A stretch of 32,347 nucleotides of DNA. It comes from Croceibacterium_A sp035626815. Lineage in GTDB: Bacteria > Pseudomonadota > Alphaproteobacteria > Sphingomonadales > Sphingomonadaceae. Made by a program: the position numbers and the translations under genes. The notes beneath the pieces were generated by a model, which worked only from the letters and a program-made list of their open reading frames with translations, ran no database searches and had not been told where the DNA came from. Location: NCBI GenBank assembly GCA_035626815.1, contig DASPMY010000005.1:1-32347 (forward strand), given 5' to 3'. This document shows, one piece after another, positions 1 to 7,021 of this stretch. Every line of letters starts with the position of its first letter. Position 1 is the stretch's first letter.

Positions 1-1192
1 ACGGAATACCGGCCAGCGCCAAGCTGCCGATCCACATCAGAACATAGGTGATCGGGATCTTCTTCCACAGCCCGCCCATGCGGCGCATGTCCTGCTCGCC
101 GGACATCGCGTGGATCACCGAGCCGGCGCCGAGGAACAGGAGCGCTTTGAAGAAGGCGTGCGTGAACAGGTGGAACATCGCCGCCGTATAGGCCGAGACG
201 CCGGCGGCGAAGAACATATAGCCGAGCTGCGAGCAGGTCGAATAGGCGATGACCCGCTTGATGTCCCACTGCGTGGTGCCGACGGTCGCCGCGAACAGGC
301 AGGTGGCGGCGCCGATGAAGGTGACGAAGGTCAGCGCCGCGGGCGCCGCCTCGAACATCGGCGACAGGCGGCAGACCATGAACACGCCGGCGGTGACCAT
401 CGTCGCCGCGTGGATCAGCGCCGAGACCGGCGTCGGGCCCTCCATCGCATCCGGAAGCCAGGTGTGCAGGCCGAGCTGCGCCGACTTGCCCATCGCGCCG
501 ATGAACAAGAGCAGGCACAGGATCGTCATCGTGTCGAGCCGCATGCCGAGGAACGTGATGGTGGTGCCCGCCATGCCCGGCGCGGCGTCGAGGATCGCCG
601 GGATCGAGGTGGTCTGGAACACCAGGAACGTGCCGAAGATGCCGAGCATGAAGCCGAGGTCGCCGACGCGGTTGACCACGAAGGCCTTGATCGCCGCGGC
701 GTTGGCGCTCGGCTTGCGGAACCAGAACCCGATCAGCAGGTAGCTGGCGAGGCCGACGCCTTCCCAGCCGAAGAACATCTGCACCAGGTTGTCCGCCGTC
801 ACCAGCATCAGCATCGCGAAAGTGAACAGGCTGAGGTAGGCGAAGAACCGCGGCTGGCTGTCGTCCTCGGCCATGTAGCCCCAGCTGTAGAGGTGGACGA
901 GCGCCGAGATGGTGTTGATCACGACCAGCATGACCGCGGTCAGCGCGTCGACGCGCAACGCCCAGTCGAAGCTCAGCGCGCCGCTTTCGACCCACTTGAG
1001 CACCGGGACGATGGCCGTTTCGGCATCGCCGGCGACAAAGCTCAGGAAGATCGGCCAGCTCAGCGCCATCGACAGGAACAGCGCGCCAGTGGTCAGCGAC
1101 TTGGCCACCACGTTGCCGAGCATGCGGTTGCCGAGGCCCGCGACGATCGCCGCGAGCAGCGGTCCGAACACGATGACGAGGATGGGATGCAT
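1..1192 (-). CDS. nuoL: NADH-quinone oxidoreductase subunit L (partial, C-terminus beyond left edge)
   Basis: This is an antiporter-like membrane subunit of complex I that takes part in proton pumping in the inner membrane. Only 397 codons are present; the family is usually about 610-700 residues, so the last third lies left of the window. The visible part is a run of hydrophobic helices. It contains FGWEGVGLASYL with Glu144, which matches the essential E144 of E. coli NuoL, and GAMGKSAQLGLHTWLPDAM with Lys236 at the pumping-lysine position, followed by the conserved EGPTPVSALIHAATMVTAG. The ATG at 1192 starts MHPILV and is preceded at about 5 nt by GGGGAGG, which lies within the flanking palindromic repeat. 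It is the last subunit visible in the minus-strand nuo operon. The identification is very secure. Confidence 0.97.
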   Translation of the reverse strand, partial: MHPILVIVFGPLLAAIVAGLGNRMLGNVVAKSLTTGALFLSMALSWPIFLSFVAGDAETAIVPVLKWVESGALSFDWALRVDALTAVMLVVINTISALVHLYSWGYMAEDDSQPRFFAYLSLFTFAMLMLVTADNLVQMFFGWEGVGLASYLLIGFWFRKPSANAAAIKAFVVNRVGDLGFMLGIFGTFLVFQTTSIPAILDAAPGMAGTTITFLGMRLDTMTILCLLLFIGAMGKSAQLGLHTWLPDAMEGPTPVSALIHAATMVTAGVFMVCRLSPMFEAAPAALTFVTFIGAATCLFAATVGTTQWDIKRVIAYSTCSQLGYMFFAAGVSAYTAAMFHLFTHAFFKALLFLGAGSVIHAMSGEQDMRRMGGLWKKIPITYVLMWIGSLALAGIP

Positions 1193-1193
1193 C

Positions 1194-1334
1194 AATTCCT
1201 CCCCGCTTGCGGGGAGGTGGCAGTCGCGCAGCGGCTGACGGAGGGGGCGGTCGGCAAGGCGCAGCGTTGCGTGGGGCCGCGAACCCCCGCCACCGCGCTG
1301 CGCGCGGTCCCCCTCCCCGTCCCGGGGAGGAATT
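1194..1334. repeat. Dispersed palindromic intergenic repeat, copy 1 (nuoK-nuoL gap)
   Basis: This 141-bp element fills the nuoK-nuoL gap. It begins AATTCCTCCCCG and ends CGGGGAGGAATT, so its termini are inverted repeats of each other. Each end also folds alone: CCTCCCCGC-TT-GCGGGGAGG at 1198-1217 is a perfect 9-bp stem, and CCTCCCCG-tcc-CGGGGAGG at 1312-1330 is an 8-bp stem. Its right half closely matches the right half of the element at 2436-2578. Read on the minus strand, the left-end hairpin contains the GGGGAGG that serves as the nuoL ribosome-binding site. Confidence 0.85.
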
Positions 1335-1349
1335 GGAACGCCGCCGCCA

Positions 1350-1655
1350 TCAGCCCTTCATCCGGTTGACGTCGTCGACCGCGATGGTGCCGCGACCGCG
1401 GAAGTAGAGGACCAGGATGGCGAGCCCGATCGCCGCCTCGCCGGCAGCCACGGTCAGCACGAACATCGCGAACACCTGTCCCGTCAGGTCGCCGAGGAAG
1501 GCGCTGAACGCGACGAGGTTGATGTTCACCGCCAGCAGGATCAGCTCGATCGCCATCAGGATGACGATGATGTTCTTGCGGTTCAAGAAGATGCCGAGCA
1601 CGCCGAGCACGAACAGGATCGAGCTGACCACGACATAATGTTCGATGCCGATCAT
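1350..1655 (-). CDS. nuoK: NADH-quinone oxidoreductase subunit K
   Basis: This is a small membrane subunit of complex I (101 residues, the usual length) with three transmembrane helices at roughly residues 5-24, 29-49 and 61-85. It is related to MrpC of the Mrp antiporters. Membrane glutamates Glu37 (in MAIELILLAVNIN) and Glu73 (in TVAAGEAAIGLAI) correspond to the functionally important E36 and E72 of E. coli NuoK. The start ATG at 1655 has GGAAGG about 8 nt upstream. It lies between nuoJ and nuoL but is separated from both by about 155 bp, each gap holding a repeat. In many bacteria these genes abut, so the spacing is unusual. Confidence 0.97.
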   Translation of the reverse strand: MIGIEHYVVVSSILFVLGVLGIFLNRKNIIVILMAIELILLAVNINLVAFSAFLGDLTGQVFAMFVLTVAAGEAAIGLAILVLYFRGRGTIAVDDVNRMKG

Positions 1656-1680
1656 GCGCGCGCACCTTCCAACCCAAGAT

Positions 1681-1772
1681 CGTCACCCTGAACTTGTTTC
1701 AGGGTCCATCCTGCCTCACCGAACCGACGGTGCGGGCGGACAGATGGATGCTGAAACAAGTTCAGCATGACG
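1681..1772. repeat. REP-like paired-hairpin element (nuoJ-nuoK gap)
   Basis: Two similar 30-bp halves in inverted orientation are separated by about 32 bp. The left half contains ACCCTGAA-cttgt-TTCAGGGT and the right half contains ATGCTGAA-acaag-TTCAGCAT, both perfect 8-bp stems. The halves differ from each other at the base of the stem, but each difference is compensated within its own hairpin, which points to selection on RNA or DNA folding. Elements built around CTGAACTTGTTTCAG are, from memory, widespread between genes of sphingomonads and relatives. The rest of the 154-bp gap holds nothing else I can see. Confidence 0.8.
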
Positions 1773-1809
1773 GGAGTGGCCGGAAGGGTCCGGGTGTGCG
1801 CGGCCGAAA

Positions 1810-2430
1810 TCACAGCTTCACCCCTTGGCCCACTTCGGGCCGGGTGTTGATCGTCGCCTCACCCGGCTTGCGGGCGATCTGCTTGGCGATGTCCTGCTGG
1901 CCGCTATAGGCGCGCTGCTCGCGGTGGGTCAGCACGATCGCGCCGACCATCGCCACCAGCAGGATGATGCCGGCGGTCTCGAACAGGAACAGGTACTTGC
2001 CGTAGAGCAGCGCGCCGATGCTTTCGATGTTGCTCCGGCCGAGCAGCGGTGCGGCCGTGCCGTCGGGCGCGCCGAGCTCGAGCGCGCCGGCGCGATACGC
2101 TCCCATCGCCAGCACCAGCTCGGCCAGCAGCACCACGGCGATGGCGATGCCGAGCGGGAAGTTCCGGACGAAGCCGGCGCGCAGCTCGGCGAAGTCGATG
2201 TCGAGCATCATCACGACGAACAGGAACAGCACCGCGACCGCGCCGACGTAGACGATCACCAGCAGCATGGCGATGAACTCGGCGCCGACGATCACCATCA
2301 GCGCGGCGGCGTTGAAGAACGCCAGGATCAGCCACAGCACCGAATGCACCGGGTTGCGCGCGAGGATGGTGAAGGCGCCGCTGGCGATCACCAGGACAGC
2401 GAACAGGTAGAAGGCGATGGTCTGGATCAC
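1810..2430 (-). CDS. nuoJ: NADH-quinone oxidoreductase subunit J
   Basis: This is a hydrophobic complex I membrane-arm subunit with five predicted helices. Conserved segments are NPVHSVLWLILAFFNAAA near residues 27-43, and then VGAEFIAMLLVIVYVGAV (residues 48-65), which contains the family Glu51 and the helix 3 region that changes shape during quinone turnover. I place the start at the GTG at 2430, giving 206 residues beginning with Ile-Gln-Thr-Ile. An in-frame ATG at 2466 would add 12 residues encoded by the adjacent repeat and is unlikely. GGGGAGG lies 5 nt upstream of the GTG and forms the 3' arm of a hairpin at the end of repeat copy 2. The tail after the last helix is about 30 residues and polar. 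Confidence 0.95.
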   Translation of the reverse strand: MIQTIAFYLFAVLVIASGAFTILARNPVHSVLWLILAFFNAAALMVIVGAEFIAMLLVIVYVGAVAVLFLFVVMMLDIDFAELRAGFVRNFPLGIAIAVVLLAELVLAMGAYRAGALELGAPDGTAAPLLGRSNIESIGALLYGKYLFLFETAGIILLVAMVGAIVLTHREQRAYSGQQDIAKQIARKPGEATINTRPEVGQGVKL

Positions 2431-2435
2431 CCGAT

Positions 2436-2578
2436 CCTCCCCGGCACGGGGAGGGGGACCGTGCAAAGCACGGTGGAGGGGGCTATCGTCCAGGCGCCAC
2501 GCGCGAGAGGAAGCGCCAGGCGGCGAGCCCCCTCCACCACCCTTCGGGTGGTCCCCCTCCCCGTTCCGGGGAGGAATT
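2436..2578. repeat. Dispersed palindromic intergenic repeat, copy 2 (nuoI-nuoJ gap)
   Basis: This 143-bp element is related to the one at 1194-1334. The left end is CCTCCCCG-gca-CGGGGAGG (2436-2454). The right end is CCTCCCCG-ttc-CGGGGAGGAATT (2556-2578), which with its upstream GGTCCC matches copy 1 at all but one or two bases. An inner hairpin ACCACCC-ttc-GGGTGGT sits at 2537-2553, where copy 1 has a different but equally palindromic ACCGCG/CGCGGT. The interior is otherwise diverged. On the minus strand the left-end hairpin supplies the nuoJ Shine-Dalgarno. The whole 2431-2606 gap is repeat plus a short flank. Confidence 0.85.
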
Positions 2579-2606
2579 TACTGGCTGAATCGTTCACGCG
2601 CGCCGC

Positions 2607-3095
2607 CTATCGATACGGTGCATCGGCTTCAAGGTTCGCGGCCAGCGCCCGCTCCCACTTGTCCCCGTTGGCCAGCAGTTTCGCCTTGTCGTAGAGCAGC
2701 TCCTCGCGCGTTTCGGTGGTGAACTCGAAGTTCGGCCCCTCGACGATGGCATCGACCGGGCAGGCTTCCTGGCAGAAGCCGCAGTAGATGCACTTGGTCA
2801 TGTCGATGTCGTAGCGCGTGGTCCGCCGGCTGCCGTCGTCGCGCGGCTCGCTCTCGATGGTGATGGCCAGCGCCGGGCACACCGCCTCGCACAGCTTGCA
2901 GGCGATGCACCGCTCCTCGCCGTTGGGATAGCGGCGTAGCGCATGCTCGCCGCGGAAGCGCGGGGAGATCGGGTTCTTCTCGAACGGGTAGTTGATCGTC
3001 GCCTTGGGCTTGAAGAAGTACTTGAGCGTCAGCCAGTGCGCGAGGATGAACTCCCACAGGGTGAACGACTTGATGAATTGGGCGACGGTCGACAC
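2607..3095 (-). CDS. nuoI: NADH-quinone oxidoreductase subunit I (2x[4Fe-4S])
   Basis: This is a peripheral-arm ferredoxin-like subunit that carries clusters N6a and N6b and passes electrons toward NuoB. Both motifs are intact: CIACKLCEAVCP (Cys63, 66, 69, 73) and CIYCGFCQEACP (Cys102, 105, 108, 112). The N-terminus, near AQFIKSFTLWEF, is an amphipathic membrane anchor. I choose the GTG at 3095, which gives 162 residues, the usual alphaproteobacterial length. The alternative ATG at 3128 would add 11 residues that come from the foreign-looking 3' extension of nuoH. The GTG begins 2 nt after the nuoH stop and has no clear Shine-Dalgarno, so translation probably depends on coupling to nuoH. Confidence 0.93.
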   Translation of the reverse strand: MSTVAQFIKSFTLWEFILAHWLTLKYFFKPKATINYPFEKNPISPRFRGEHALRRYPNGEERCIACKLCEAVCPALAITIESEPRDDGSRRTTRYDIDMTKCIYCGFCQEACPVDAIVEGPNFEFTTETREELLYDKAKLLANGDKWERALAANLEADAPYR

Positions 3096-3097
3096 GA

Positions 3098-3502
3098 TCA
3101 GATATCCGAAGCTTGAAGTTGACGACATTCACCGGTGTAGGTGTCACCTGAGGCGTCAACGACGGTGATTTCGCTATCGCGTCCATCGGCAGGAAGTTCA
3201 TCCCACCAGAGGACTTCGGCGCTCATATTGCCCTCACTCCCTCTCCAATGGTGGGTGCTCTCCCCTCCCAGTCCTAGCGTGTAATGACTCTCGACGCGCT
3301 TGTTCGACCAATCCGCTGGGCTCACAACTTCCCAAGCCAACGGCCATTCGATGCCGTCACCCTCGTAGTGCCACGGCGCCAAGCCGTTTATGCCCAATTG
3401 AACCGCCCGGCCGCTTGAGCCCGTAAGATCGCAAGTACGGTTGGCAGCAAGGGAAGAGGCCTCGACGGGTACCTGAAGCTCGGAGGTTCTTGCAGTTGAC
3501 AT
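3098..3502 (-). other. Unknown 134-residue domain fused to NuoH (or internally initiated ORF)
   Basis: This is the 3' extension of the nuoH frame, beginning at an internal Met (codon at 3502) with GAGG 5 nt upstream, so it could also be translated as a separate protein. It is soluble and acidic and has seven Trp (APWHYEG, IEWPLAWEVV, LWWDELP) and two Cys (TCDLTG near residue 24 and GECRQ near residue 126). Base composition is visibly lower in GC (roughly 55-58% in the lines I counted by eye) and uses codons such as TCA, ACT and AGA that are rare in neighbouring genes. A 9-bp direct repeat, ACCTCGTCA, sits at the junction (3507-3515 and 3517-3525). I do not recognise the family. It resembles a small acquired gene inserted between nuoH and nuoI that removed the nuoH stop. 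Confidence 0.7.
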
Positions 3503-4552
3503 GCGAACCTCGTCATACCTCGTCAGCATCAGCCAGCCGCTCACCAGCACCACCCACAGCAGCGAGAACGGCAGGAACACCTTCCAGCCGAGACGCATGA
3601 GCTGGTCGTAGCGGAAGCGCGGCACGGTGGCCTTCACCCAGCTGAAGATGAAGAAGAAGAAGAAGATCTTGGCGAACAGCCAGAGCCACCCCGGGATCCA
3701 GTAGAGGATCTCGACCTCGAGCGGGGGCAGCCAGCCGCCGAAGAACAGGACCGCGTTGAGCGCGCACATCAGCAGCACGTTGGCGTACTCGCCGAGCCAG
3801 AACAGCGCGAAGCTCATGCTCGAGTATTCGGTCTGGTAGCCGGCGACGAGCTCGCTTTCGGCCTCGGTCAGGTCGAACGGCGCGCGCGCGGTCTCGGCCA
3901 TGCTCGAGATCAGGAACATCACCCACATCGGAAACAGCAGCAGGTTGAAGAAGAACCCGTTGACCAAGCCGAGGCCGTGGCCGCGCTGCGCCTCGATGAT
4001 CGCGTTCAGGTTGAAGCTGCCGGCCCACAGCACCACGCAGATCAGGATGAAGCCGATCGCCACTTCGTACGAAATCATCTGAGCCGCGGCGCGCATCGCG
4101 CTGAAGAACGGGTATTTCGAGTTCGACGCCCAGCCCGACACAACCACCCCGTAAACGCCGAGCGAGCTGATCGCGAGGATGTAGAGCAGGCCGACGTTGA
4201 TGTCGGCCAGCACCGCGCCCGAGTTGAACGGGATCACTGCCCAGGCCATCAGCGCCACGGTGAACGTGACGATCGGCGCGATCAGGAACAGGCCCTTGTT
4301 CGCCGCCGAGGGGATGATCGTTTCCTGCAGGAACACCTTGAGCCCGTCGGCGAAGCTCTGCAGCAGGCCGAACGGCCCGACCACGTTGGGCCCGCGCCGC
4401 AGCGCCATCGCCGCCCAGATCTTGCGGTCGGCATAGATGATCATCGCCACCGCCAGCATCAGCGGCAGCGCGATCAGCAGTATGCCGACGACGGTCGCGA
4501 CGAACCACGCCCAGTCGTGGCTCATGCCGAGGGATTGGAAGGCGGAAGTCAT
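3098..4552 (-). CDS. nuoH: NADH-quinone oxidoreductase subunit H with novel C-terminal extension
   Basis: NuoH is the membrane subunit that joins the two arms of complex I and forms much of the quinone chamber. Residues 1-350 are a normal NuoH with eight or so helices. Conserved features include RRGPNVVGPFGLLQSFADG (residues about 50-70), AETARAPFDLTEAESELV, and the loop VKATVPRFRYDQLMRLGWK before the last helix. The family ends at about 345-350 residues. Here the frame stays open through LTRYDEVR and adds 134 residues with no membrane helix, for a total of 484. The ATG at 4552 overlaps the stop of the upstream small gene (ATGA). An earlier ATG at 4570 lies inside that gene and is unlikely to be used. 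Confidence 0.93.
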   Translation of the reverse strand: MTSAFQSLGMSHDWAWFVATVVGILLIALPLMLAVAMIIYADRKIWAAMALRRGPNVVGPFGLLQSFADGLKVFLQETIIPSAANKGLFLIAPIVTFTVALMAWAVIPFNSGAVLADINVGLLYILAISSLGVYGVVVSGWASNSKYPFFSAMRAAAQMISYEVAIGFILICVVLWAGSFNLNAIIEAQRGHGLGLVNGFFFNLLLFPMWVMFLISSMAETARAPFDLTEAESELVAGYQTEYSSMSFALFWLGEYANVLLMCALNAVLFFGGWLPPLEVEILYWIPGWLWLFAKIFFFFFIFSWVKATVPRFRYDQLMRLGWKVFLPFSLLWVVLVSGWLMLTRYDEVRMSTARTSELQVPVEASSLAANRTCDLTGSSGRAVQLGINGLAPWHYEGDGIEWPLAWEVVSPADWSNKRVESHYTLGLGGESTHHWRGSEGNMSAEVLWWDELPADGRDSEITVVDASGDTYTGECRQLQASDI

Positions 4553-4806
4553 TGCTCTCGCCCGTCCCAACGCTGCTGGAGCGTCCAGATCAGGCCGGCA
4601 CCCAGAAACGGCCAGACCGCCCCGCTCAGTGCCTGGTAGACCGCGAACATGAACGACCGCGCCGAAATGCCGCTGTCGCCGCCATATGACGTGACCGCGT
4701 TCAGCTCGAGCAGCAGCGTGGTCGCGACGCCGCCGATGAAAAGCAGAACCGCGGTCCAGAACAGCACCGGCGCGGCGCGGCGCATCATATATTCGAAGAA
4801 GCTCAT
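4549..4806 (-). CDS. Small two-helix membrane protein between nuoG and nuoH
   Basis: This 85-residue ORF starts at the ATG at 4806, which overlaps the nuoG stop (ATGA), and it ends in TGA overlapping the nuoH ATG. The double overlap strongly suggests a real, translationally coupled gene. Two hydrophobic segments are predicted at residues 11-34 (APVLFWTAVLLFIGG...) and 52-76 (FMFAVYQALSGAVWPF...). They are separated by a short polar loop containing YGGDSG, and the protein ends with a charged tail, QQRWDGREQ. There are no cysteines and no recognised domain. It is not one of the 14 conserved complex I subunits. A role as an assembly or accessory factor of the membrane arm is inference from position only. 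Confidence 0.75.
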   Translation of the reverse strand: MSFFEYMMRRAAPVLFWTAVLLFIGGVATTLLLELNAVTSYGGDSGISARSFMFAVYQALSGAVWPFLGAGLIWTLQQRWDGREQ

Positions 4807-6791
4807 TCCGCCGCCTCCGCCAGGTCTTCGCCGTGGAGCAGCTCGGCCGAGCATCGTTGCATGGTCGGGCTCGAGCGCGCGATCGGGTTGGTCAGGTAGA
4901 AATCCCTGATCGGGTAGGCGATGCGGCCCGAGGCGCGCGCGGCGCTGTCGGCCTTCGGCAGCGCGCCGTAGTCGGCGAGACCCTCGCGGCCGAGCGCCGG
5001 GACTTCGGCGACCATCGCCGCGCGCAGCTGGTCGAAGCTGTCGAACCCGACCGAGACGCCGAGCGCGTCGGCCAGCGCGCGCAGGATCGTCCAGTCCTCG
5101 CGCGCGTCGCCGGGGGCGAACACCGCCTTGTCGGCGAACTGCACGCGGCCCTCGGTGTTGACGTACGTGCCGGCCTTCTCGGTCCACGCGCTGCCGGGCA
5201 GGATCACGTCGGCGGCATGCGCGCCCTTGTCGCCGTGGTGGCCGACATAGACCTTGAGGGCGCCCTCGAAGGCGCCGAAATCGACCTCGTCGGCGCCGAG
5301 CGCCAGCAGCAGCTTCGGCCGGGCGTCGGCCAGGTCGGCAATCCCGCCCGGCTGCGCGAAGCCGAGCATCAGCGCGCCCATCCGCGCGGCCGAGAAGTGC
5401 AGCACGTTGAAGCCCGCGTTCCAGCCTTGCGCCAGCGCCAGCGCCGGCCCTTGCGCACCGGCAACGATCCCGCCGGCGCCGACGATGACCGCCGGCCGCT
5501 CGGCCTGGGCCATCGCCTCGCCGACGTGGCCGGGCAGGTCGTGCAGCACCGCCGCATCATCGCCGAGGAACTCGGCCCGAAAAGTCGTCTCCCACTGCGG
5601 GCCGACGACGAACACCCTGGCCCCGCGCTTGACCGCCTTGCGCAGCCGCGCGTTGAGCAGCGGCGCTTCCCAGCGCACGTGGCTGCCGACGATCAGGATC
5701 GCGTCGGCCTCCTCGATCCCGGCGAAAGTCGAGTTGAAGTTGACCGCCGCGAGGTTGCCGGTCGGGTAGCTCATGCCGGTCTGGCGGCTTTCGAGCAGGC
5801 TCGAGCCGAGCGCGGCGAGCAGCCGCTTGGCCGCGAACATCGTCTCGCAATCGGCCATGTCGCCGGCGACCGCGGCCACGCTCTTGCCGGGCTTGGCCCT
5901 AGCGATCGCCTTGAACGCCTCGTCCCAGCTCGCCCGTTCGAGCTTGCCCTGGCGGCGGATCCACACCTTGTCGAGCCGGCGCAGCGCGAGGCCGTCGACC
6001 TGGTAGCGCGCCTTGTCGCTGATCCACTCCTCGTTGACGTCGTCGTTGATCCGCGGGAGCACCCGGAGCACCGCCCCGCCGCGGCTGTCGACGCGGATGT
6101 TGGCGCCCATCGCGTCCGAGACGTCGATCGACAGCGTCTTCTTCAGCTCCCACGGCCGCGCTTCGTAGGCGTACGGCCGGCTGGTCAGCGCGCCGACCGG
6201 GCACAAGTCGATCACGTTGGCGGAGAGCTCGTGCTTGGCCGCGTGCTCGAGGTAGGTCGTGATCTGCATGTCCTCGCCGCGATAGAGCGCGCCGATCTCG
6301 TCGACCCCGGCGATCTCTTCGGAGAAGCGGATGCAGCGGGTGCAGTGGATGCAGCGGGTCATGATCGTCTTGATCAGGGGCCCCATGTACTTGTCGGTCA
6401 CCGCGCGCTTGTTCTCGTCGTAGCGCGAGGCGCCGCGGCCGTAGGCGAGCGACTGGTCCTGGAGGTCGCACTCGCCGCCCTGGTCGCAGATCGGGCAATC
6501 GAGCGGATGGTTGATCAGCAGGAACTCCATCACCCCTTCGCGCGCCGTCCTGACCATCTCGCTGTCGGTGCGGATTTCCTGGCCGTCGGCGGCCGGCAGC
6601 GCGCAGCTCGCCTGCGGCTTGGGCGGCCCGGGCTTCACCTCGACCAGGCACATGCGGCAATTGCCGGCGATGCTGAGACGCTCGTGGTAGCAGAACCGCG
6701 GGATTTCCTTGCCGGCCAGCTCGCACGCCTGGAGGACCGTGGCGCCGTTGGGCACCTCGATCTCCTGTCCGTCCACGGTGACTCGGGGCAT
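4803..6791 (-). CDS. nuoG: NADH-quinone oxidoreductase subunit G
   Basis: This is the largest peripheral-arm subunit and belongs to the NADH dehydrogenase module; it carries several Fe-S clusters. Ligands visible in order are Cys34, 45, 48 and 63 for the 2Fe-2S cluster N1b; His95, Cys99, 102 and 108 (HPLDCPICDQGGEC) for N5; and Cys147, 150, 153 and 197 (CIHCTRC and DLCPVGAL) for N4. The remainder, from about residue 220, is a degenerate molybdopterin-oxidoreductase fold without cofactor, as is normal for the family. The length of 662 residues is slightly short of, but within, the alphaproteobacterial range. The start ATG at 6791 gives MPRVTVDGQEIEVP. A 230-bp gap separates it from the upstream secreted-protein gene. 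Confidence 0.97.
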   Translation of the reverse strand: MPRVTVDGQEIEVPNGATVLQACELAGKEIPRFCYHERLSIAGNCRMCLVEVKPGPPKPQASCALPAADGQEIRTDSEMVRTAREGVMEFLLINHPLDCPICDQGGECDLQDQSLAYGRGASRYDENKRAVTDKYMGPLIKTIMTRCIHCTRCIRFSEEIAGVDEIGALYRGEDMQITTYLEHAAKHELSANVIDLCPVGALTSRPYAYEARPWELKKTLSIDVSDAMGANIRVDSRGGAVLRVLPRINDDVNEEWISDKARYQVDGLALRRLDKVWIRRQGKLERASWDEAFKAIARAKPGKSVAAVAGDMADCETMFAAKRLLAALGSSLLESRQTGMSYPTGNLAAVNFNSTFAGIEEADAILIVGSHVRWEAPLLNARLRKAVKRGARVFVVGPQWETTFRAEFLGDDAAVLHDLPGHVGEAMAQAERPAVIVGAGGIVAGAQGPALALAQGWNAGFNVLHFSAARMGALMLGFAQPGGIADLADARPKLLLALGADEVDFGAFEGALKVYVGHHGDKGAHAADVILPGSAWTEKAGTYVNTEGRVQFADKAVFAPGDAREDWTILRALADALGVSVGFDSFDQLRAAMVAEVPALGREGLADYGALPKADSAARASGRIAYPIRDFYLTNPIARSSPTMQRCSAELLHGEDLAEAAE

Positions 6792-6962
6792 CGGCGTTCC
6801 TGTCGCGGCAAGGCTTGCGGGCGGGAGACTCCGCGAGGAGCCGCCCCGAGCGCGCGCCGTCTCTGTCCGAGCGCGGACATCAGCGCAACCCCGTTTTGCC
6901 GCCCGGAGGCCGACAAAATGAACCGTCGCCCACCGGCGGCGAGGCGGCGGTCAGGGCGCGGC

Positions 6963-6992
6963 GCCGGGCCGGGCGGGAAGCCCGGCTCCGGC
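6963..6992. promoter_or_regulatory. Strong GC hairpin upstream of nuoG
   Basis: CCGGGC-gggaa-GCCCGG (6969-6985) is flanked by GCCGG and CCGGC, giving an 11-bp stem with a small bulge. It lies between the stop of the secreted-protein gene and nuoG. No T tract follows on the minus strand, so I do not call it an efficient intrinsic terminator. It may act as an attenuator, a processing site or a stability element. The rest of the 6792-7021 gap shows no gene and no clear promoter. Confidence 0.35.
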
Positions 6993-7021
6993 GAAGGCCA
7001 ATTCAGCCCGGGTATCGCGCG

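Noticed and set aside
3096..3128. ATG at 3128 as the nuoI start
   Set aside because: It would add 11 residues encoded by the unusual nuoH extension, and the GTG at 3095 gives the usual family length and N-terminus.
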